From: Mycolicibacterium neoaurum ATCC 25795
Lineage (GTDB): Bacteria > Actinomycetota > Actinomycetes > Mycobacteriales > Mycobacteriaceae
Reading direction: 5' to 3'
DNA length: 64,000 bases
NCBI RefSeq assembly: GCF_000691525.1
Contig: NZ_JMDW01000020.1
Location: forward strand, 1-64,000
The notes under the pieces were generated by a model. That model was not told the DNA's origin, did not search any database, and worked only from the letters and a program-made list of their open reading frames with translations. Shown in pieces: positions 24,548 to 34,382 of the stretch. The position numbers and the translations under genes are program-made. Every line of letters starts with the position of its first letter. The first letter of the stretch is position 1.

Positions 24548-25077
24548 GCACGTCACTACGCGTATTCGACCGCGTACTCACCGGACTGCTGGCCGTGCTG
24601 ATACTGACCGGTGCGGCATGGGTGATCGGCTACGGCGCCGATGTGGCCGTAGCCAGGGATACCGCGGCGCGCATCGACCCCGACGCGCTCGGACGCGCGA
24701 CCGAGTGGCACCTGTGGCAGGCGGCGCTCGGTGCCGGTGGCGCGGTCCTGCTGTTGATCGGTGCCTGGCTGACCCTGTCGCACCTGCGGCCGCGTTCGGT
24801 TCGGGCCGTATCCACCGATCATGTCGGAGCCATAGATCTGGCCCGACTGGCCGATGCGGCGGCGACAGATCTGGGTAACCACCCCGCGGTGGTGTCGGCG
24901 AAGGCGGCCACCCGCACCGTGTCCGGACGCCCGGTGGTCCGCGTCAGCGCCGAGTTCCCGGTGACCACCGACTCGGCCCGGATCCGCCAGCTCGCGCATC
25001 GGTGCGAGCAGGACCTTCGCCGCGCCGCCGACACGGATCTCGAATTCCAACTGCTGGCCGAAAGGACAGCGAAATAG
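24544..25077 (+). CDS. amaP: AmaP-like alkaline shock membrane anchor
   Basis: 177 residues with two membrane segments (about 9-33 and 58-79) joined by a short extracytoplasmic loop, then a cytosolic domain of about 95 residues (DLARLADAAATDLGNHPAVVSAKAATR, VRVSAEFPVTTDSARI). This is the AmaP plan, in which the cytosolic part recruits Asp23. Coupled by a four-base overlap to the preceding gene. Symbol given by architecture and context rather than by close identity. Confidence 0.75.
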   Translation: MSTSLRVFDRVLTGLLAVLILTGAAWVIGYGADVAVARDTAARIDPDALGRATEWHLWQAALGAGGAVLLLIGAWLTLSHLRPRSVRAVSTDHVGAIDLARLADAAATDLGNHPAVVSAKAATRTVSGRPVVRVSAEFPVTTDSARIRQLAHRCEQDLRRAADTDLEFQLLAERTAK

Positions 25078-25125
25078 GCCGAGACCGCAGAACCCTGCGG
25101 GCTCACACACGAAGAGGAGAGAAGA

Positions 25126-25335
25126 ATGGGAATCGCCGACAACGCCAAGAACAAGGCCGAGGATCTCAAGGGCCAGGCCAAGGAGAAGGTCGGTTCGGCC
25201 ACCGGTAACTCGGATCTGGAATCCGAAGGCCAGGTCGACCAGGCCGTCGCCGCGGTCAAGGATCACCTCACCAACGCCGCCGACAAGGTCAAGGACGGCG
25301 TCGAAGCCGTCAAGGACAAGCTCACCGGTAAGTGA
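25126..25335 (+). CDS. CsbD-family stress protein
   Basis: 69 residues of Lys/Ala/Asp-rich helix with the CsbD pattern (NKAEDLKGQAKEKVG, SDLESEGQVDQA, DKVKDGVEAVKDKLTGK). CsbD proteins are small, induced by general-stress sigma factors, and of unknown biochemistry. Ribosome binding site GAGGAGAGAAG precedes the ATG. Last gene of the Asp23 operon, closed by a strong terminator 29 bp later. Confidence 0.88.
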   Translation: MGIADNAKNKAEDLKGQAKEKVGSATGNSDLESEGQVDQAVAAVKDHLTNAADKVKDGVEAVKDKLTGK

Positions 25336-25363
25336 GTTCGCCTGACACACAATTAGTTACAGA

Positions 25364-25401
25364 CACGGGTGGTACCGGGCGCGATCCCGGTACCACCCGT
25401 G
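25364..25401 (+). terminator. strong terminator of the Asp23 operon
   Basis: Perfect 16-bp stem CACGGGTGGTACCGGG (25364-25379) and CCCGGTACCACCCGTG (25386-25401) with a six-base loop, followed by CTTTGT. It ends the sigma-linked stress operon. Confidence 0.85.
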
Positions 25402-25711
25402 CTTTGTCGCAGCCGGGATGGTGTCACGCTCCCAGCAAACGCGGCACCGCCGCTTTGCGGGCTGTGGAGCATGGTGTCGGATATCACCGGAGCATGGGTG
25501 CTGCGATACGACAGATCGGGCTGCTGGCCTGGTCATCTCGGTCACGGAACGGTTTGCGCAGGGCTCATCGGGGCTACCATTCGACGTGACGAAGACTGCC
25601 GAGGCGTCGCCCGCCGCGGGTCGTGTGGCCAATTGCGCCCGTGCCCGTTGGGCGAGGCGTTAGGGTCTCGGTGGCTAGCTATCGATTTGACATCGAACTT
25701 GGAGGGCATGA
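25402..25711. other. intergenic region before universal stress protein
   Basis: No gene supported. TAGGGT at 25661-25666 fits a -10 and would give a leader of about 39 nt holding the GGAGG ribosome binding site of the next gene. The rest shows open frames without family character and no structure I can name. Confidence 0.4.
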
Positions 25712-26155
25712 ATGAGCGCCTATCGGACCGTCGTGGTCGGCACGGACGGATCGGACTCGTCGTTGCGTGCGGTGGATCGTGCGGGCGAGATCGCCGCGGG
25801 GTCTGGAGCGAAAGTGGTTATCGCCACCGCGTATTTCCCGCAGAGCGAGGACCATCACGCCGCCGACGTCTTGAAGGACGAGGGCTACAAGACCACCGGC
25901 AATGCGCCGATCTACGCAATCCTGCGTGAGGCCACCGACCGGGCAAAGGCCGCCGGTGCCAAAGAGGTCGAGGAGAAGGCCGTCGTCGGTGCGCCCGTCG
26001 ATGCGCTGGTCGACCTCGCCGAACAGGTCAAGGCCGATCTGCTGGTCGTCGGCAATGTGGGCCTGAGCACCATCGCCGGGCGCCTGCTCGGATCGGTGCC
26101 CGCCAATGTAGCGCGCCGGTCCAAGGTCGACGTGCTGATCGTGCACACGTCCTGA
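25712..26155 (+). CDS. universal stress protein, Rv1636/TB15.3-like
   Basis: 147 residues, a single USP domain. The ATP/cAMP loop appears as VGNVGLSTIAGRLLGSVPANVARRS and the first strand as TVVVGTDGSDSS. The M. tuberculosis orthologue Rv1636 is reported to bind cAMP; an adenylyl cyclase (49057-49959) lies further on. ATG at 25712 with GGAGG (25701-25705); a second ATG at 25708 is out of frame. Confidence 0.93.
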   Translation: MSAYRTVVVGTDGSDSSLRAVDRAGEIAAGSGAKVVIATAYFPQSEDHHAADVLKDEGYKTTGNAPIYAILREATDRAKAAGAKEVEEKAVVGAPVDALVDLAEQVKADLLVVGNVGLSTIAGRLLGSVPANVARRSKVDVLIVHTS

Positions 26156-26174
26156 TCGCGTTCTGAAAGCCGTG

Positions 26175-26213
26175 AGCCCGGCGTCCGCCGCGAGTGCGGG
26201 TGCCGGGCTTTCT
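26175..26213 (+). terminator. terminator after universal stress protein gene
   Basis: AGCCCGGC (26175-26182) pairs with GCCGGGCT (26202-26209), with an inner CCGC/GCGG pairing and a TTCT tail. It also separates the convergent DUF427 gene. Confidence 0.65.
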
Positions 26214-26245
26214 GCTGTCCGGGCGGTGTTCGGTCGGTGTGCCGG

Positions 26246-26740
26246 TTACCAGCCCATCGACCCGGGGATGCCCTTGAACGGTCCCGTCACCCAACTGGTG
26301 ATCCATCCGCCGTAGAAGCCGCCCGGCTGGGGCAGCACGGTCTCGCCGTTGACCGTGCACCGGTCCACCGCGGCGGCCATCACCGCGATCGCCCCGGCGA
26401 TGGGTTCGAAACCGCGCGTCGGCCGAGGATACGTCCAGGCCGCCCGCTCGCTGACGGTATCGCCCGACACCAGGTCGAAATAGCTCGCCTGCCCTTTCCA
26501 TTCGCACCAGGATGAGCCGGTGGCCTCGCGCAGGGCGCCGGGCCGAAAGGCGTCTGCCGGCAGGTAATAGGTCGGCGGATGACTGGTTTCCAGCACACGC
26601 CAACCACGCTGGGTCGTGGCGATCTCGGCCCCGCCGAGCTCGACGGTGATCGAGCCGCGGAACTCCTCCAGCCGCGGCGGACGCGGGTAGTCCCACACCG
26701 ACTCCTGACCGCGGCCGGGCTTCTCGGGTACCGGTTTCAC
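26246..26740 (-). CDS. DUF427-domain protein
   Basis: 164 residues; family signs are VWDYPRPPRLEEF, SHPPTYYLPADAF, the SSWCEWKGQASYFDLV core and AAWTYPRP. DUF427 proteins adopt a small beta barrel of unknown function. The GTG at 26740 overlaps the MBL gene stop in a GTGA and has AAGGAG 8 nt upstream, so this start is preferred to one 18 nt earlier. Co-transcribed with the MBL-fold gene. Confidence 0.85.
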   Translation of the reverse strand: MKPVPEKPGRGQESVWDYPRPPRLEEFRGSITVELGGAEIATTQRGWRVLETSHPPTYYLPADAFRPGALREATGSSWCEWKGQASYFDLVSGDTVSERAAWTYPRPTRGFEPIAGAIAVMAAAVDRCTVNGETVLPQPGGFYGGWITSWVTGPFKGIPGSMGW

Positions 26741-27423
26741 CAGCCGCGCTCCTTCCACTCGGCCAGGTGCGGGCGTTCGGCACCGAGGGTGGTGTCATCA
26801 CCGTGTCCGGGGTAGACCACGGTCGAATCCGGGTACACATCGAACAACTTGTCGGATACGTCGCCGAGCAGCCGGTCGAAGTCACCGTCCTTCCAGGTCT
26901 TGCCGACCCCGCCGGGGAACAGGCAGTCCCCGGTGAACAGGTGGGTCGTCTCGCCGTCGGCGCCCGTCAAGGCGAGGGCGACCGAGCCCTCGGTATGGCC
27001 CTGGAGGTGGATCACGGTGAAGTCGAGCTTGCCGACGGTCACGGTGTCGCCGTCGGCCAGGAGGCGGTCGGGAGTGACCGGTAGTGGTTCGGCGTCCAGC
27101 GCGTGCGCCGCGGTCGCCGCCGCGGTAGAAGTCGCCACCTGCTCCAGGGCCTGCCAGTGGTCGTAGTGCTGGTGGGTGGTGACGATCAGCTCGACATCCG
27201 GGGCATGCTCGGAGATCAGCGCGATGAGGGCATCGCCGTCGTTCGCGGCGTCGATGAGCAGGGTCTTGCCCGTCGAGGAACAGGTCACCAGGTAGGCGTT
27301 GTTGTCCATGGGGCCGACGGACGCCTTGATGATCGTCGCCGCGGGCAGGGTGCGCCGAGCGGCGGTGCCACTGTCGACGTGGCCGGTGTAGGACTCGCTG
27401 AGCGGGATCTGGTGGCTGGTCAC
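26737..27423 (-). CDS. metallo-beta-lactamase-fold hydrolase (Rv1637c-like)
   Basis: 228 residues. Zinc ligands are given by THQHYDHWQAL (HxHxDH), the later QGHTEGS histidine, TGDCLFPGG (Asp) and YPGHGDDT (His), the glyoxalase II-type order. It may hydrolyse a thioester; the substrate is unknown. A -10 box 6 nt ahead of the GTG at 27423 suggests a leaderless mRNA. It shares an 85-bp divergent gap with uvrA as in M. tuberculosis. Confidence 0.9.
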   Translation of the reverse strand: MTSHQIPLSESYTGHVDSGTAARRTLPAATIIKASVGPMDNNAYLVTCSSTGKTLLIDAANDGDALIALISEHAPDVELIVTTHQHYDHWQALEQVATSTAAATAAHALDAEPLPVTPDRLLADGDTVTVGKLDFTVIHLQGHTEGSVALALTGADGETTHLFTGDCLFPGGVGKTWKDGDFDRLLGDVSDKLFDVYPDSTVVYPGHGDDTTLGAERPHLAEWKERGW

Positions 27424-27429
27424 ACCCCC

Positions 27430-27435
27430 ACGCTA
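27430..27435 (-). promoter_or_regulatory. -10 box TAGCGT, leaderless MBL gene
   Basis: TAGCGT on the minus strand ends 6 nt before the GTG at 27423; the spacer GGGGGT is G-rich but too close for ribosome binding. Confidence 0.45.
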
Positions 27436-27508
27436 TCCGGCTCGACTCGGGCTTGTCGGTGGGTGCACTTAGCATGGGCCGTGAATTCTGTCTTGGGAGG
27501 AAAACCCG

Positions 27509-30427
<2,919 letters not shown>

Positions 30428-30458
30428 TCGGCCCGCCCGGCCGCACTGCACTTCCAGA

Positions 30459-30511
30459 AGTGGTACTACCGGCAGTATCACGCGCAGCGTAGTACTGCCG
30501 GTAGTACCACT
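30459..30511. repeat. perfect 19-bp inverted repeat between uvrA and AlkZ-like gene
   Basis: AGTGGTACTACCGGCAGTA (30459-30477) and its exact complement (30493-30511) flank a 15-nt loop. Each arm contains a near-palindrome TACTACCGGCAGTA. It lies between convergent genes and has no T-run, so it may be a bidirectional terminator, a REP-like element or a pair of protein-binding sites. Confidence 0.8.
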
Positions 30512-30544
30512 GTTGTGGTGGCATTGTCACCCGCGTGGCTGGCG

Positions 30545-31708
30545 TCAGGTCTTCGTCAGCGGTGAGGGGAAGCGCGGTTTGATCCGTGCCCCGTCGAGCC
30601 ACGCAGTCAGCTGATCAGCCTTGTGGTGCAACGCCTTCCGAGCATCCCGGCCGACATCGGCGACGACCTGGACCTCCACCGAGGCGTCATCGGTCTGACG
30701 CCAGCCGCCGACCACCCGACCATCGACCCAGGCCGTCGGACCGGCATTACCGCGTGTGTCGAAAACCTGCGCACGTAGGTCGTGCAGATACCAGTCCCGT
30801 CCGGTCCACCCCATCGTCGTGACGTCCAGACCCGGTAGCAATGCCACCCAAGGCTCCGGCTCCGGTTCGATCTCCAGATCGTCGGGCAACGCCACACCCG
30901 GCGAGCCGTGCAGGTCCACCTCGACCGCGCCGATATCGACAAGCGCCCGGCGTACCCAACCGAGGGTCTGCCCGAACCACCACGTGATATCCGCTGTCGC
31001 GGCAGGGCCGAAGGCGCGCAACCAGTTTCGCACCATATCGGCGGCCGCGGCATCCGATTCGGCCGACGGTACGTCACCGAGCCAGTCGCTGGTCGAGCAC
31101 CACAACGGTCGGGAGGATGTCCAGCCACCTTGGTTACGTCCACGCATGATGTCGCCGCGCACATCGAGTACCGTCAACACCCGCGGGGCCAGGGGAGTCT
31201 CGCCGCCCCAGGGCTTTCCGGGTGCCGGATCCCAGGTTCCGGCCAGCTCGGGCAGCGCCAGCCGCAGGTCGGCCGCGCCCATGGGACCGTTGTCATCGAG
31301 ATGGTGGAGCACGGCAGAGCGGGCCCTGTCGAGCCAGGCCGATCCGTCGGTGGCGACCCCGGCCTTCTCCACATCGGCGATCAGCTTGCGGGTCTCGGTC
31401 TCGGCGACCCGGTCACTGGAGGCCACCTGCACGCCCGGCAACCGACGGGTCGGCACCATCCACAGCGTCCGCCGCATCGCCACCTGCCGCACCAGTCGCC
31501 GATCGTCATACAGCGCGGTGTCCAGATCGGCGCGCTGGAACCCCGGTACCCGGGCCCACAACGACAGATACGGCGTCGTCGGGTCGGTCGCGTGCAAACC
31601 CACCAGCGCCGCGGCCACCTCGTCGACCGATGAGCCCGGCACGGACAGGAAATGCCGTCGCCCCAGGCGGGCGCGCCGCTCGGCGACGGTGAATGCCCGC
31701 ACCGCCAC
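30545..31708 (-). CDS. winged-helix DNA-binding domain protein, AlkZ-like (HTH_42)
   Basis: 387 residues. Typical family segments are VAAALVGLHATDPTTPYLSL, the MRRTLWMVP strand and the C-terminal WVDGRVVGGW, as in HTH_42 proteins related to AlkZ/YcaQ, glycosylases that act on interstrand crosslinks and bulky lesions. Whether this member is a glycosylase or only DNA-binding cannot be told, because the catalytic Gln-containing motif was not clear to me. The GTG start follows the upstream small gene by 6 nt. Confidence 0.78.
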   Translation of the reverse strand: MAVRAFTVAERRARLGRRHFLSVPGSSVDEVAAALVGLHATDPTTPYLSLWARVPGFQRADLDTALYDDRRLVRQVAMRRTLWMVPTRRLPGVQVASSDRVAETETRKLIADVEKAGVATDGSAWLDRARSAVLHHLDDNGPMGAADLRLALPELAGTWDPAPGKPWGGETPLAPRVLTVLDVRGDIMRGRNQGGWTSSRPLWCSTSDWLGDVPSAESDAAAADMVRNWLRAFGPAATADITWWFGQTLGWVRRALVDIGAVEVDLHGSPGVALPDDLEIEPEPEPWVALLPGLDVTTMGWTGRDWYLHDLRAQVFDTRGNAGPTAWVDGRVVGGWRQTDDASVEVQVVADVGRDARKALHHKADQLTAWLDGARIKPRFPSPLTKT

Positions 31709-31714
31709 GCCGCC

Positions 31715-32014
31715 TCAATCCTGGTCGGACTTCATTGATTCGCGGATCTGCGCCAGCCGATCCGCGGCGGCGCGCTGGCGCGCCTCGTACTGCTCGGCCA
31801 CCGACCTGCCCTCCGGCGTTTCCTCGGCCAACTCCCGGGCGCCGATCGCGGTGCCGACCCGGGTCTCGATCTTCTCGCGCACGGAATCGAATGTCGGCAC
31901 ACCCGACTCGGTGTAGCCGGTGTCGGCCGGGATGGACGCCGGCGGCGCGGGATCTACCGGGACGATGTCCGCGTCGAGCGGCTCATCGGCAGAAGAGTGC
32001 TGCTCATCGGGCAT
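31715..32014 (-). CDS. small acidic protein of unknown function
   Basis: 99 residues: a Pro/Asp-rich first half (DADIVPVDPAPPASIPADTG) and a charged helical second half (REKIETRVGTAIGARELAEE, EQYEARQRAAADRLAQIRES). Probably a disordered/helical binding protein. The ATG at 32014 is 6 nt from a -10 box, and the gene is followed after 6 nt by the AlkZ-like gene, so the two form an operon. No family recognised. Confidence 0.65.
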   Translation of the reverse strand: MPDEQHSSADEPLDADIVPVDPAPPASIPADTGYTESGVPTFDSVREKIETRVGTAIGARELAEETPEGRSVAEQYEARQRAAADRLAQIRESMKSDQD

Positions 32015-32020
32015 GGGATC

Positions 32021-32026
32021 ACCGTA
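32021..32026 (-). promoter_or_regulatory. -10 box TACGGT, leaderless small-protein gene
   Basis: TACGGT on the minus strand with a 6-nt gap to the ATG at 32014; no Shine-Dalgarno. Confidence 0.45.
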
Positions 32027-32121
32027 CCCGCACCGAAGTTTGGGATCGGTAGCAATCGGCGGTCGATGTACTGATCCCACGACGGCGCCACTGGGGCGAC
32101 GGGCGAATGAAGGGGACACAC

Positions 32122-32619
32122 ATGACGAAGAATCGCGTTCTGGCCGCCGGTATCGGAATGCTCGCCGCGACGACCATCCTGGTCGGCTGCTCTGATGACA
32201 AGGGCAGCGAGCCGGCCGCGTCGTCGAGCGCGGGTACCAGCACCGCGCAGGTCGCCACCGGCGGAGACACCGAGGTCAAGGTCGAGGGTCAGGATCTGGC
32301 CGGTCTGGACCTGAATTCGGTGACGTGTGTGAAGGCCGGCGGGAAGATCAACGTCGCCAGTGGTGCCATCGGCGGCCAGCAGGGTCTCGGTGTGGTGATG
32401 ACCGACGAGGCCACCCCCAAGGTCGAATCGGTGGGCCTGGTGGTCGACGGTAACGCGCTTGCGGTTGCCGCCATGGGCGGTGCGAACACCGGTTCTGCCG
32501 AGGTCAAGGTCGACGGCAGCACGTACACCATCACCGGTGAGGCGACCGGCGCCGATCTCAAGAACCCGATGGCCGGCATGATCACCAAGAAGTTCGAGAT
32601 CAAGGTCAGCTGCAACTGA
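32122..32619 (+). CDS. LpqH-family lipoprotein (19-kDa antigen type)
   Basis: 165 residues. A short signal peptide ends in the lipobox ILVGC with the lipidated Cys23, then a Ser/Thr-rich linker, then the LpqH fold (VTCVKAGGKINVASGAIGG, YTITGEATGADLKNPM, FEIKVSCN) with its two conserved cysteines. M. tuberculosis LpqH is a TLR2-active surface lipoprotein; this is a homologue at another locus. The ATG at 32122 with AAGGGG upstream is preferred to the ATG at 32107 because it gives the normal signal peptide. Confidence 0.9.
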   Translation: MTKNRVLAAGIGMLAATTILVGCSDDKGSEPAASSSAGTSTAQVATGGDTEVKVEGQDLAGLDLNSVTCVKAGGKINVASGAIGGQQGLGVVMTDEATPKVESVGLVVDGNALAVAAMGGANTGSAEVKVDGSTYTITGEATGADLKNPMAGMITKKFEIKVSCN

Positions 32620-32629
32620 TACGGAAAGA

Positions 32630-32663
32630 CCGGCGGCGGACGCAGATCTGCGTCCGCCGCCGG
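32630..32663 (+). terminator. perfect palindromic terminator after lipoprotein gene
   Basis: CCGGCGGCGGACGCAGA followed directly by its exact complement, a 34-nt uninterrupted palindrome 10 nt after the lipoprotein stop. The next gene's -10 box begins 9 nt later, so the hairpin also insulates that promoter. Confidence 0.8.
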
Positions 32664-32672
32664 CTGCCGTCC

Positions 32673-32678
32673 TATGAT
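32673..32678 (+). promoter_or_regulatory. -10 box TATGAT, leaderless TPR-CHAT operon
   Basis: TATGAT, close to consensus, with GACGCC and then the GTG at 32685. There is no ribosome binding site. The -35 region is taken up by the right half of the terminator palindrome. Confidence 0.55.
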
Positions 32679-32684
32679 GACGCC

Positions 32685-34382
32685 GTGTCGATCACCGATG
32701 CCCTGGCCCGGGCCCGGCGGTTGGCGTGGGCATCCGACGAATCGGCAGCCAAGGACCTGCTGCTCGCGCAGCTCCCGCTGATCGAGGAAGCCGACCGCGA
32801 CGATCTGGCGCTGGAGGTGTTCGCCCAACTCGGCGAGATCTACCTGGTGCGCACCGCCTATGACGGTGTCGTCGAATGCGTCACCCGCATCCGGGACTGC
32901 CTCGCCGCCTACCGTGCTCAACCCGATCGCAGTGCCGAGACCCACCACATGATGTGCCGCTACGGCCGTCGTGCCGATTTCCTGCAGACCGGTCTGCACG
33001 CCGCCCGCGGTGAGCATGAACACGGCGCCGCCGTGCTTGCCACGTTGGCCGAGTCATCGGGGCCCGCCGATCTGGCTGCCGAGCAACGCTTTCTGGTGGC
33101 CTATGCGCAGGTCCTGTGCGCCCAGGCGCTCGCCGATGACGATCTGCACCACATGGCCGTCCCGCTCTGGGACCAGGTGCTCGACGGCCTGGACCTCGCG
33201 GCTGATGCCGGAGGTCACCAGGACCGGCTGCTGGTGCTGGCCGGAATCGGCTACGGCGGCTTCTGCGTACAGACCGGCCGGTTGGCCGAGGCCGAACCGT
33301 GGCTGCGCCGCGCGGGAGCCCGCGCCGAGCTGAACGGATGGGAACTCGACACCGCCAGGACCCAATTGGAACGTGCGATCGGTGACTGGTCGCGGGGCGA
33401 TCACACCTCGGTCGAGCACTTGATCAACGAGGCCTATCCCGTCATCGCGCGCTACGCCCGTGCCAACGATGTGTCCCGCTGCTGGTTTCACCTCGGTCTC
33501 ACCAAACTCGCCGCGGGCGCTCTTGCCGACGCTGATCAATGCTGGGAGCATGCCGAGCGGCATTGGCGTGAACTCGGGAAACCGCTGCACATTCATCGGA
33601 TCCTGCTGCAGCGCAGTTGGATACCGATCTTCTTCGGTAGGTTCGGTGCGGCCGTCGAACTCATCGCGCAGGCGCGCGCCCTGCTCGACGGCTGGCCGCG
33701 CAGCACCTGGTTGCAGTACGCGCGGTGTGATGATCAACTGGGCACCGTATGGCGCGCCGATGCGCTGGCTGACCTGGGATTCGACGGCTCCGGTGATCCC
33801 GATGACAGCTGGGACGAGGTGGAGGCCAAACATGCCGCCTCGCTGGGCACCACGAACGCCGAGTCCGACAGCCCGGGCTTCGTCCGTGCCATGGCAAAAC
33901 TGGAACGGGCGGCCCTGCTCAAGATTCCCGCCGCCCTGGCGGTGGATTCGGTGCGCCACACCATCGCCGACGCCGACGCGCGCGCACACTGGGCGGCCCG
34001 GGTGTCGGCCCCCAAGCTTGCCGGTGCGTTCGCCGTGGCCTGGGAGTGGGAGAACACGGCGCTGATCGCAGAACTCATCGAATATCACAGCGCCCGAGGC
34101 AGCTTCACCACTTCGAGCGGCCAGGAGGCCGAGGCTCCGATATGGGCAGGGGCGCAGGCGGTGCTGGTGGACAGTGAGCTGGAGCTGCCGGAGCCCGAAC
34201 TGGCCGATGTCGCGTCCGGATCGGTTACCGGGGGACCATCGCTGACCAGGCTCGGGCCGCTACCGCCCCTACAGATGGATCCCGACGCCGAACCCATCCT
34301 CGCCCAGTACCGGCAGTTGGCCCGGCAGCGTTACGGCAGGCGCATCACCGCCGATGAACCGGCCTGGCCGACATGGACGTGA
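32685..34382 (+). CDS. TPR-repeat partner of CHAT protease
   Basis: 565 residues, almost wholly helical. TPR-like hairpins are seen at about 45-90 (ALEVFAQLGEIYLVRTAYDGVVECV), 180-215 (GIGYGGFCVQTGRLAEAEPWLRRAG), 255-300 (CWFHLGLTKLAAGALADADQCWEHAERHW) and 310-335. A conserved-looking block at about 435-470 (WAARVSAPKLAGAFAVAWEWENTALIAELIEYH) resembles the linker found just before CHAT domains in actinobacterial TPR-CHAT fusions. The protein therefore looks like the sensor half of a split TPR-CHAT pair. Leaderless GTG start; the stop overlaps the CHAT start. Sensing role inferred. Confidence 0.8.
   Translation: MSITDALARARRLAWASDESAAKDLLLAQLPLIEEADRDDLALEVFAQLGEIYLVRTAYDGVVECVTRIRDCLAAYRAQPDRSAETHHMMCRYGRRADFLQTGLHAARGEHEHGAAVLATLAESSGPADLAAEQRFLVAYAQVLCAQALADDDLHHMAVPLWDQVLDGLDLAADAGGHQDRLLVLAGIGYGGFCVQTGRLAEAEPWLRRAGARAELNGWELDTARTQLERAIGDWSRGDHTSVEHLINEAYPVIARYARANDVSRCWFHLGLTKLAAGALADADQCWEHAERHWRELGKPLHIHRILLQRSWIPIFFGRFGAAVELIAQARALLDGWPRSTWLQYARCDDQLGTVWRADALADLGFDGSGDPDDSWDEVEAKHAASLGTTNAESDSPGFVRAMAKLERAALLKIPAALAVDSVRHTIADADARAHWAARVSAPKLAGAFAVAWEWENTALIAELIEYHSARGSFTTSSGQEAEAPIWAGAQAVLVDSELELPEPELADVASGSVTGGPSLTRLGPLPPLQMDPDAEPILAQYRQLARQRYGRRITADEPAWPTWT

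Noticed and set aside
25402..25700. Open frame between the Asp23 terminator and the universal stress gene
   Set aside because: Translation is Cys/Arg/Gly-rich without family signs, with no ribosome binding site; regarded as leader and promoter DNA.
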